A stretch of DNA of 64,000 nt from Sipunculus nudus (lineage: Eukaryota > Annelida > Sipuncula > Golfingiida > Sipunculidae), in assembly GCA_026874595.1 (NCBI GenBank), contig CM049311.1:39490676-39554675 (forward strand). Reading direction: 5' to 3'. Positions 47,880-60,100 of the stretch are shown here, piece by piece. The notes below the pieces were generated by a model. The model saw only the letters and a program-made list of their open reading frames with translations, had not been told where the DNA came from and ran no database searches. The position numbers and the translations under genes were made by a program. Position 1 is the stretch's first letter, and the number at the start of each line of letters is the position of its first letter.

Positions 47880-48155
47880 CTATATCAGCAGACATGCATT
47901 AGACTGCGATTGTGAAGGTCTACGTGGTATAAGTGAAGTCTTGTGTGGTGAAGTTTCAGCACTCGCTTTATCAGACTTTGTTTGTGAAGGCTGATGTGGT
48001 GTAACTTGGGCAACGTCCTTTGATTGGGAAATCTTGTGTGGTGTAACTGGAGTGCTCCCCTGGTCAGCCATCATAACTGCCTGTTCTTGTACGACTGGTG
48101 TGGGCTTGGACTCTCTGGACAGCTTGCTATTCACTTCTGGGAGCTGTTGTGTACA
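47880..48155 (-). CDS. TIR gene exon l (C-terminal tail, stop)
   Basis: Residues 880-970 and TAG. Acceptor TTTATTTTAG. The tail is rich in Ser, Thr, Pro, Gln and Lys with loose repeats of the form TPHK/TPHQPSQTK/TSPHKTS and ends QSQSNACLLI. It looks disordered; the C-terminal CLLI has the shape of a CaaX prenylation box (C-L-L-I), which would put the protein at a membrane, but this is only a pattern match. Confidence 0.75.
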   Translation of the reverse strand, partial: CTQQLPEVNSKLSRESKPTPVVQEQAVMMADQGSTPVTPHKISQSKDVAQVTPHQPSQTKSDKASAETSPHKTSLIPRRPSQSQSNACLLI

Positions 48156-51100
48156 CTAAAATAAAGAATATCAGAGACTTTACATTCATATATCCAAATA
48201 CTGGTACCAAGAGCACCACAAATGCCCATAGCATATCTAGTGACAACTGACCTTAATAAATATGCATGAATTTTGTTAAGAATGTATTACAGGTAAGAAA
48301 CTGTGTTAGTTACCTACAGTAGACATTTTTTTTTCAAATACTTCTGCTGCAATGTAGGTCAAGTTATTAGGCCAAGTCAAAACCTGTGTGACAATAGCTC
48401 TCCTTTCACAAATGTAAATAATATGACATCAGCCCTCTTCCCTCTCCAAGAATTTTATCAAAATTTTTACATAACTTCAGTTTAACTCCATCATCCTCAT
48501 AAATCACCTTATATTACCTTACAAAACCAACATCTGTTTACCTCTTTGTCCAATTCATATTTCATGATCATAATTTACAGCTGAGCGCCATGACCCATGG
48601 GTTCCTTGTTAAGATTTTGCACACATATTATTTGATACAATTAATTCACATGATAATGGTTTCCTTTGTGTAGGTTTTAATATAATGTGATGGCAAGAGT
48701 TGAACCCTCACAAAACACTGACATACAGGAAATCAAGGGTCATGACCCATTGGTCACTTGTTATTAATCCCATAACTTTGTGCCACAAAATAGAGAAAGC
48801 TATCCAAGATATGCATATGCAAAATTTTCAGCAGATAAGTCAAACCACTAAGATCTATACTCATGCAAATTTTCAGGCCGATACGTCAAACAAGTCCTGG
48901 GAAATTAGCATTGAAGTCTGCAGCATAAACTTGAATGTAATTTGCGCCACCTGCCACAAAAACGAGAAAGCTATCCGAGATGCAACATATGCAAAATTTT
49001 AGGCAGATAAGTCAAACCACTGCCAAGATATTAGTGATTTTATCTCATGGCAGATAAACAGAAGGAAGCTATGCAAAAATTGTTGCAGGTGGTGCCACCA
49101 GTTTTGTGTAATGATAAAGAGCTATGTGAGATCTAAACACATGCAAAATTTCAGGAGGATATGTCGAACCAGTCCTGAGATATTGGCATAGATGTCTGCA
49201 GTGTAATTGTGAATGTAGGTGGCGCCACCTGTCATAAAATCAAGAAAGCTATCCAGGATGTATACACCTGCAAAATTTCAGGTGAATAAGTTCAACCACT
49301 GCAGAGATATGAGTGATTTTAACCCAAGGCAGATGAACAGATGGACGCTGTGCACAAATGGTTGCCGTTTTTTTATGTATGACAAAGTTATCCAAGAGCT
49401 ATACTCATGCAACATTTCAGTCCGATTGGTCAAACTCGTCAGTAGATATGTGGGTTAATGTGTGAAAACAGACCTACAGATGGATGCAAAGCGAAGTAAA
49501 AGGTCAGAGGTTAACACAAAATGGTTAGGCACCAGTTCACATGTGCCCCAATAATGGGGTCAAGTTTTGGAAAAATCAGTCCTGTGGTCTCAGAGGAGTT
49601 CTTTGGAAAGAAGGTGGCAGCGGGTGAACTCGGTCAAAAACATAGTATCCACAAAACTTTGTTTTGGCAGATATAATAATTTGTTCATTAATGATAGATA
49701 ATTGAAAGATTTTTTTAGTAGTTTAAATTAACAATGCTTGAACATATAAGATTGATTATTATCCACATTATGTGACCTCTTGTTCACAAAAGTTTTATTT
49801 TCGCTATAATTCCCCATTCACAAATTTTGCAAATTTGAAACCCTCTCAAACAATGGCAACCATAGTAGTGCAAATTGTACAAGCTTTTGTACAATTGTAC
49901 ATGAGTCTGTGCATTTAATGTGTGATTTGATTGGAATGAAGAGGACATGCTGGTCTAGTACCTGGCTGGCTGGTATCTCCGCTAACTTCAAGTTCTGCTG
50001 ACCAGCAGCTGTTTCTAGGGTTAGCTGGACAATGTTATTTATCACAGTGTTCTTCCCTTCTCCTTTCTCTCCATCCCTGCAACAACATAACATGCAATCA
50101 CAGTAGAAAACAGATCACCTTAATGTAATCATAATTTACTTTGAGGATAACCTTAGACAAAATTTTATACTGACGTGTGTACTCCAGGAGTGTTTGTTTC
50201 TCCTGTTCTGAGTAAGAAAACACTTATTGTGAAGCAAGGGCATTTAGGCTGGTGAGTAGACCAGTCATGGCTCTGTGATATATACAGAGCCTCAGATCTC
50301 TGGCTTCATCCATCTAGAGGAGGGAACACAGACAGCGCACTTGTTGATACATGGTTTGTTGGGTGCCAGTCTTGATTGTTTGAGCCAGCAGTGTGCATGT
50401 ATTACATCATACTCCTTGCCCAGGGTATGACACAATATTCCTAGATTAGGGATCCTTCTAGGGGTAAGGACATGTATAGCCATAAGGGTTTATGAGTATG
50501 TTTACATACTAGTTCTTTCAGATAGCTGTTTATCCCAGGAGGGACCAGATGGATACAGCAAGGCAAATCAGGGTGCAGGGTTTGAGTGGTCCAAAGCTGA
50601 TTGGACAGAAAACAACAAGAAATCATATATGTGGGTTGGTCGGCCAGACGGCCAGGACTACAGAACCTAACAGTTGATACAAAGATCATCTGAGAACTAC
50701 CAGGTTAAGAGATGGCATTCAAGTGGGGCTAGTGGGTGAGATAGGTGTGTTATGGACAAGACCAGGAAGGTAAGGCGGTCCAAGTGGAGACTGACCAAGG
50801 TCTGAGGCCATGCAAGTTAGCACACAAGACATTGCTGTCACCAGAATGTAATGGATTGTGTGGGCTTACCTTGTAATTTTACTGTTAACAGTAGGGCATT
50901 TTTCCTGTATTTACATATAGTGAATGTACTGAAGATATGTTTTTTTTTCTTACAATAGTGTCACAATGACTAACCAGTTTGAAGCTGAAGAGCCTAAGTT
51001 TAAAAGACCTTTTAAAGAGGAAATATCGGCAAATATTTTATTGTAGCAGCAACCTCAAGCAAACAAACAGGTGAGAAAAAACAAAAATGCAAAAAAGATT

Positions 51101-54100
51101 ATGAGGATGGAAGGATTAAAAATTAAAAGTTTGGGAAGTATATGTGCTTGTGTTAAAATCTGAATTAATGCTTGCTGTTTTCACACATAAATTTCTGACA
51201 TTTTGTAAAAATTCAGAACAAACATTTTGTTGTTTCAATCATTTTATGAGCTGAAATGTCTTCTTCCAATAAAGCATATTTTGCCCTAGCTGTTTATTTC
51301 TCATCCCTTACAGTATGCTCAGAGTTGCTTTTTCAGTGGGTCCTAGTTTTGCTGTTTTAAATTTAAAAATTCTCACCTTTTATAAATATTTTATAAACCT
51401 CTCTATGGAGGCACACTTCATTCTCAAGTCTCAAAACAATTACGAACATGCATACCCTTGACATAACATGACATTCTAATACAAACTGTTAATCCAAGGG
51501 TAAAGTAAATATTGCCAGATTCAGCAAACCTGACACAGTAAACTTTTCTTACCTTGCAGCTTTCACTATTGCTATGACATCATCACATGCGGCTGACAAA
51601 GCAAGAGTCACCTCTGGCAACAGATTTGTTCCTACTTTAAGTCTGGTGTCAAGTTTTGCCCATAATGCATCTTTTGACAGATAAGGTGCAGTATTGTCAG
51701 GATTGTAGTGATCTAGGTCTCGTATGACTTCTCTCCAAACTTCATCATAGCACGCAATCCGGGCAGGCACCAGGTGGAAATATGTCGGCCATTTTGGAAG
51801 TTCTCTAACTATTATGGGATAGAGGACAGGCTGGCCCTCTGTCATACGGTGCCTGGCAAGTGCCACATGAAACTCATCAATGTGTTTGCCAGAGTTGACA
51901 CAGTTTGGTGTCAGCAACAACACAATGAGTTTGGCAGAGTCCAGGCTGTCCCACTGGACCTTCTCTGACTCAACGTCAAAGCTGCAGGACAGTTCAGGTG
52001 CTCTTCTGCACAGCAGGTTATGGAAGAAGAAGCCATATTTGTAATCACTGCAGATCACAGCCAGGTCAAACTGTTTTGGCTCGGTTTGTGTTTCTTCAGA
52101 ATTCTGTTCCTTTCCTGCCTTCTGATCTTGGTCAAGGTTTTGTGGAACATCAGGGCCCTGCTTGTCTGTACTAGAGCCCTGCTGGTCTGTACTGGGCCCC
52201 TGCTGGTCTGTACTAGAGCCCTGCTGGTCTGTACTGGGCCCCTGCTGGTCTGTACTAGAGCCCTGCTGGTCTGTACTAGAGCCCTGCTGGTCTGTACTGG
52301 GCCCCTGCTGGTCTGTACTAGAGCCCTGCTGGTCTGTACTGGGGCCTTGCTGGTCTGTACTGGGGCCTTGCTTGTCTGTATTTGAGTCTCTCTTTGGTTC
52401 TTCCTTTACTGGACTAATATTGGTCTGCTGGTGGGCTATACCAGCTCTGTGTTGCAGTTCTCCTCTTACAACAGTAAAGAGTGACTCCCACTGTAACCGT
52501 CTGTGCTTCTGCAATACGTCCTGGATGTCGTAGGAGCCCTGCAGTCAAACAAAAAAATGTCATTACAGGAATGATATTTACCTTATTGTAAATACTGAAA
52601 TAATATTATAACTTCATGAAAAGCCATACTTTAAGTGGCGACATATATACTATAATCTTATGGCTGAAGTAAATTTGAGCATAATGAGGTTGACTTTGAG
52701 AAAATCTAAAAGCTGAAGTCATTAAATATAAATGTGTTAAATAATATATGTTAATTATATGCATAGCTTTTATTTATATTTTATATGGAGTGAACTTTAA
52801 AATTAACAAATGTGAGAGAGGTGAATAGCTGACCTCAATACTTGAAAATATGTGAGCACTCTTGGTTTGGAACTTCTTGTAGACACAGATTCCCTTACAC
52901 ACCCTAGACACTGTGCCTATGAAGTCTCTTGTTGCATCTATGGCCTTGACCCTTGCATGGCATTGTGAAAAATGGGTCACTGGCTCAATCATCATTGGAA
53001 TCATCTCCAGCTCGTGAGCCTGAAACATTAGAACACACTGACATTTAACATACAACAGGTGACCCATGGGTTATGATGCTCAGTTGACAAGAATCACATT
53101 ATATACTTACACTCCCAACAGGAATCATCTGAAAACCAAACTGACACCAAAGTCAACAGGGTTCTTTATTAAGATAGGTCACACATATGTGAAGACTGGA
53201 TCCAATCATGATCAATCTATAAATGTCTTACAAGAGAAGAATATGATAAAGGTCAAAGCCATCAGTGTTAAAACTTTTGGTGATCAAACTCCAAATCTTG
53301 GTGGAAAAAAGTTGAATATCAAATTGAGAGACAGATATGCAATACTTCCACAATTATAACATCCCACGAGTGGTTCAACACATTGGCCTTAATTTGCAAG
53401 TCAGTCCACCCTGGATAACTCTCTCAGACAAAATACCGGTAGTGCCACCTACAATCATATTTTCATATAATACATCCATACTCTTATCTCAGGAGTCATT
53501 TGATGTATCCATAGACTGTGTACACTGGTAGCCTTATTTCATACAAAGACATGGAGGCGCCTTATACAATTCTTTTCATTCTGTTGTGGTGTTTGTTTAT
53601 GCCTTTTTGGATACTTTGGCATCTCTGATGCCAGAAATTTTGAGGGCTCTCACCTCAGCAGAAATTCAATGCCTCAATTAATAATAAAAAAAATAAATCT
53701 TAGATAATTCAGTGGTAACTGTAAATGAGACTGGTTTCACCTCTGTTCCAGTTTGAAGTATAAAACTACATATCAATTTATTTATAAACACAAACGATGT
53801 ATCTGAGTAAGAATGTCAATCTGTGATGAGTGTTTGTGTGTGAGAGATGAGAGTAATATTAATGTACCTGAGAGACATATTTTGCCAGTGCCAGGTTGTA
53901 TTCTTCTTGGCAGACTTGAGAGCTGAAGTAATCAGGAGTGACAAGACACAGCATCACATCAGTGTTGTCCACAGCATTATACAGTGTCTGCTGCCAGGAT
54001 GAGCCTTCAATGATCAGATCACAAACATTAGGCACCAACTGATGTTACAGACTGTAGTAATAGGAATGTTATTATCATGAAGAAACAGATAATATATTCT

Positions 54101-57100
54101 TCAACATACAATATATTTATGGTTCCCAGGACAGTCAATTTTATTCTAGCAAGAGCAGTGCAAGTGGTCATAATACACCCATGATTTGTCTTGTGATGTC
54201 AGACTTCATTGACATAGATTGTTTAATACAGGTGAGAAAGTCTAATAGTAAATATTTACAATGAGTTTCATGAAAATCCATTAGAATTTTGTCAAGTCAT
54301 TACGGTGCAACAAGTCTGGTGACCAATGGCCTGAAAAAAGAAGTGCCGATTTTGCCAAGCGTCAAACTCAGATGAGATAAAGAAATGGTAAGTACCTATA
54401 TTGAATTTTGTGAAAATCCATCATAGGCCTAGTAATGTTAACAGACAGATGGATGGACAGATGAATGGACAGAAAGACAGCGGGTCTTAGATGGGTGTAT
54501 AAAAACATTAACCTGACCTTGCTAATAATTTTAAAGTACTCAAGATATATGCAATAGGCAAATGTAGCAGCAACTGGATTTCTGTCAACACACATAAACA
54601 GACTGTTTGTTAACATGTGCTTTGATACAACATATGCATTTTAATGTCGAAAAGTATGTGTTGTAGCTTTTCAAAAAGAATACAGGCATGGTCAATTATA
54701 TTTCTTGGTGCAAGTGTGATAAATTCAGTTCATGTGGTACAACAGGACTGCTCAAAATGTTTATTCTGTCTAAGACTTTAAAAATGTCTCTACACAAGCA
54801 TGTGTGTTAAATTTCTGATGTCCAAAGATCAGATGTCACTGACCTGTACGGAGTTCACTCTTGTCAAAAAATATGTTGAGATCTGGCCCGAGCCTCTGTA
54901 GTACCTCCAGCACCTGCTTGGCTTTGGCGGTGTTCTTGTGAGAGTAGGAGATGAAGACATCGTAGTGCTGTGAGATAGGCTTCAGCAGACTGTACTTGAC
55001 ATCCATATGGAAGATGGCAACAAACGATCTGATCCCTGGCATCATCTTCTCATTCACACCATCATCTTTAGGTCTGTGAATAAATGCAAGGTACAATACA
55101 AAGACACTACATACAAGTCAATATCATAAAAATAACTGAAAGAACAGATGTACACTATCAAGACTGACCTGACAAATCCCCCCCCCCCCTTTAAACAAGT
55201 TAACAGCAGAAGTGCATTTTACCTCAGTAACTGTGTATTTTGGTCCACTAAGACATAGGTAATACTTCTCACAGCTGCCAGGATATTAGCAGGGAAAATG
55301 TATTTGTAGAGGCAACTTGGCATTGTTGATAGAGTCCCATCCAAGTACCTGTATATGGGTGGTGACTTAACTTACTATTAGAAATATCTAACATTTTAGT
55401 CACCTTTGGTGGCTAGATTCAGCTATTTGTATCAAATTATCACACTTCCCATTGGTCCTGTTATGCACACTGGTTACTCACCATCAGAATACTAAAGCAA
55501 GCATTCCATACATGCCTATGCGGTATGAATGTCAAAAACGAGTGGCCAGCCATACAATTCACCTTTCCCCAGTGGCCTGTCACACTACTCTCGATGGTCA
55601 TGTATGCTGCTTTAGACCGGTTTTAACCTCCAGAATGGCTTGAAAAAATTTTTACCTGATATTTACCCTGAAAATTCATACTCGACTTATATGTGAGATC
55701 GACTTATATGCGAGTTTTTACGGTATGCATATACAATATACATGGGAATGCAGCTGGAAAATGGACTTTGTGATTCCATTCATATGTATGCGGTACGTAT
55801 GCAGCAAAATTAGGCCTACTGTATATTGATTCACAAGTACAGAAGTCATCTACCTGAAGAATACCCTATCACTGATGTCAGTGTGTGGAATTCCCACTAC
55901 CTTGAGCCATGCAAAAGTGCTGCATATGCATAGGTATATAGGCAAACATACTGCATATGCATGTATGGAATCACTGCAAGAGAAAATGATGTGTCCGGTT
56001 CCCGACTGTAAACGATACATAATGCATACATATTGCAAGTACGGAATGCCACCTTAAATAAAACACATGCATATAAGATCAGGGGTCCAAAAGGACCCTA
56101 AACCTAGGAATCCACATAATATCAATCTCTGTCAGTGTTTAAATGTTAAGATTATGGCTCATAGGTATGACATGTCAATAAGCAGTCTCCATTGTTCCTG
56201 GATAACTACAGTCAGCCTTCCAATCAAGCCTGTCTATCTGCTAAAATTTGAATTGCCAATACAGGCTATTAGTCCTATTTGTAGGTATGTTTTCATAAGT
56301 CAAATTTGGTCATTCAAATTTGGTCATTCAGTTGGCTAAACATAGCTAAATGAAATTTGGTGGTGGCTACAGGTTACAGGTTAACTTGGTTTGGCTGGAC
56401 CCTGTCTCAGCTGGTAGCAGCTCAAAATAGTGGCAGTGCTGGGCTCTATCTCTCTGAAATTGCAAACATTTGGCATTACTAATTGATATATATGTCATAT
56501 TGTAAGACATCCAAGTTATAAGTGTTATTTAATTTTTTATTTCTGGAGAAATAATACAACATGAATCAAAATTGGTATAAGTAGCCCATGCTTTATGGAA
56601 TGATTTACCTAAATTTATCAACCATAGGCATATACCAACCTGCAATCAATATACTGTACCAAGGCCATGTACGTGGGCATGGGGTTGATGGTCTGGATGT
56701 AGAATGGGGCCAGCAGGTCACGGCGGGTGCTCCGGTTACAGCACATGGCTATGTTGTACTGCTCCACACAGGACATATCCTTAAGATATGATGGACTTAA
56801 AAATGTCACGATCCTGTAAATATCAAATACAAATATCACGTAATATATTCTGTGAGGTATATTTAATATCATTATATATGTAGACTTAGACAAAGGGTAA
56901 ACTTAGTATCATTACAATTAGACTAAGACAGGAGATATATGATATATCATTACATGTACACTTAGACTAGATCAATCTCTGCAGTGTATGGGTATAGTCA
57001 CATGATTCAATGCCCGGGGATCATGAGTTCAAATCTCAGCTATGAGATTTTTCACAGTTGGCCCCACCCAGGGTGAGCACTATGCAGGCTTTATGGAAAG

Positions 57101-60100
57101 CCTGTGCCCAATGTCCATGTTTCACTCTCAAACAAGTACACCATTCAGGGGTTCCTGGCTGGTAGCAAAGGAGATGAATACTTATTAAAGGACTGCAGGT
57201 GTGGTTGTCACTGGGCCTGTTTGATATAGGATTTAAATAATATAAAATGATTACCTCCAACAAAAAAATTATTAAAAAAGGTTTTATTTATTTATATAAA
57301 GTGATACCTGCGACACTTGGCCATGACGTCGTACATGTCCTTTTGCCAGGCAGACTCGACATTGAGCTCCTGATGCTCAGAGAAGATGGAGATGTCACCT
57401 TTCTCCCGCTTCAGTAGCTCCTGGATGTGCTGAACCCGTGCCTCATCATCCTGGCTGTAGGACAGGTAGATGTCAAACAGCATCTCCTTCTCCTATCAAC
57501 AAACAAACAACTCAGTCCTAAGGCAAGAAGAATAAAGTTTATATGTCATTCATTGTGGCCCAGTTTTGTTAAAATACAAGCTGCCCAGGCCACCTGCAGG
57601 GGTATAGCCAGAGGGTTACCAAAGGGGGCCATAAACCCATCCTCATCCAACTTTGAAACTAAATATCTGCCAAAAACATTATAGAATGAAAAGTAATTTG
57701 AAAATCATTTAAATATCAGTCATGTTTTCATCGACTTTAACTACTGTACACTTTCATCTGCAGGTAATAGTTGATACATAGAAAGAGATCTTGGGGATGT
57801 TATAGGATAACTGAGATAATGAAGATAATAAATCATAAATCCCAAGCATATGACTGATAAGTAAACTTTTTCTTGTTTTGAATCTTAAGAATGTAAAAAG
57901 AATATTGAAGCATATATAGGCTGATTTTATATATTTATATATATCTCTTTATATACTTGACACAACCAACCCTGGCACCCCTCTCCTCCCCTCTCCGTAA
58001 ATCTTGGCTATGTCCCAGCATTTGGTGGCCATATTGGATTTATGACATATCTGAAATTCAACAGAACCAATCCTCTCTTGCTGACTGAAGTTCATGGTCA
58101 TTGATCAAACAGTGTTTGAGATAACTTGAAAGACAAGTCAAAATTTTTTTGCCTGGAGGCCATATAGGATTTCTGACTGGTCTGAAACTTGATAACTCAA
58201 ATTATTTGAAAGGTACCAGTCTTCAGTCAAAATTTCTCAGCAGTTGTAATCTAATATGATATTTTACTATGATAAGTAAGTGGAAGTACTTTCAAACATA
58301 GTGAAATTTCTTACTCTATGCTGCTCTGTTAACATATACCATTCTGTATGCATTTCTCCATGCCTGACCTTGCAACTGTAGCACAGATAAAATGACTGAC
58401 ACATGCTCACCTCTACTGGATGTTGCTGTGCTTCAACAATTTTCTTTTTCATAACATGGAACAAATCAACGAGCTGCTCCTCATCCTGGCTCAGCTGTGA
58501 TGGTCGCTGGCTGTAGATGACAATTTTCAATGTTTTGAGCGGCAGCCCTGCCCGGATCCAACTGACAGCCGCATCCAGCAAGGCCCGCATCATGCGCAGT
58601 TTCGAGAAGTTCTATGTAAAATTTGAGATAATTCAACAAATCAATACGTTAAATATCAAATATACATAACATATCAGAGGAAAAAAAAGAGTAGACTTCA
58701 CTGCTATATTATACAGAGTCATGGATATCCAAGGATGAGCCTGTATGATATAAAGACATTATGTAAGAATACATATAATATTTAAATTAATCAAATTATT
58801 TTCTGTCAAAGATTATATTCTGCTCATGCACAGATAATAAATAAATGTTTTAAAGGTAAAAATATCTACAGTTTTGTCCAAGGGCCAGAGAAAACAGGGT
58901 GAAATTGCCTTTCTTTTCTTATCTGTCTGAAGAACCAGCCAAAAGACATACCAACACAAAAATACGAGTACATGGTACAAAGCATGCACTTAAAATCACA
59001 GCTTAGGTTACTTTAGTCTGCAGAAGTGCAAATACTCAAGCATACTCAAGTGGGTTAAACAAAGGCCAGAGTTCATTTAAACAAGTAATTAGGTTACAGA
59101 CCTGGATAATGACATTTAATAATATGACAGAATTCTTGCTATAAAGCAGGCCGATTAAATTATAAATTTATCTTGGAATGTCAATCCAATTACATCAGTC
59201 AATCTTCTTATTTATCTAAGAAAACTTTCCAAGCACTAATAGGCATAAATTTTGCATGACAATATTGGTATTTGTACTAAATGTGTGCTATAATTTTATT
59301 TTCAAGACAATGCAGACTAAACACAAGGCCTACAGGCCTAATGCGAACCTGTGCATTGGGAAATACACCAGGTATAATGCTTCAATGCTGGACCATTACT
59401 TCACATGTATATGAACAATGCAAGTACTAAACATTTTGAATAAGAAACAATTACACAAACATCACTGCTGAAATTCTGGCATGGGTGCACACAACACAAA
59501 AATGGTTATAGCTGGCACCACCAGTCTTGTATACAACGAAGCTATCAGAGATATATACATATGCCCAATTTCAGACTGATATATCAAACCATTCCAGAGA
59601 AAAAAGCAGGGACACACACTGTGCAAAAATTACTGTAGGTGGTACCACCAGTCTTGTATAAGACAAAGCTATTCGATATGTATAAAAATGCCCAATTTCA
59701 GGCTGATATATCTAATTCCTCTGTAGAAATAAGCAGGCACATACACTGTGCAAAAGTAATTGTAGGTGGTGACACCTGTCTTGTGAACGAGAAAGCCATC
59801 AAAGACAAATAGACAGGTCAAAATATTAGGCCCATACATCAAACTTACCTTAAGTCTGATGCATGGGGCTGACCAGGCTTAGGTGAGAAAGGCAGTTGCC
59901 CCGAGTGAACTGTGACAAATTTGCTGGCTCAGGCTACTGCACTGAGTGAACTCAGGACCTGCACCTGACTAGACTGATTGAACTTTTGACCTGTAACTGG
60001 CTGCAGTGAGTGAACTCTTGACCTGTTGCATAATCTGACACAGTTGGCAGTCTGCCAAAGCTATAAATAGATCCAGGCTGAACTTTGGTGCCAAATCTGA

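Noticed and set aside
52020-52533. Open frames on the + strand with CWSVLG/LLVCTRA repeats
   Set aside because: They are the antisense of the coding heptapeptide array of the TIR gene; both strands are open because the 21-bp unit contains no stop in several frames.
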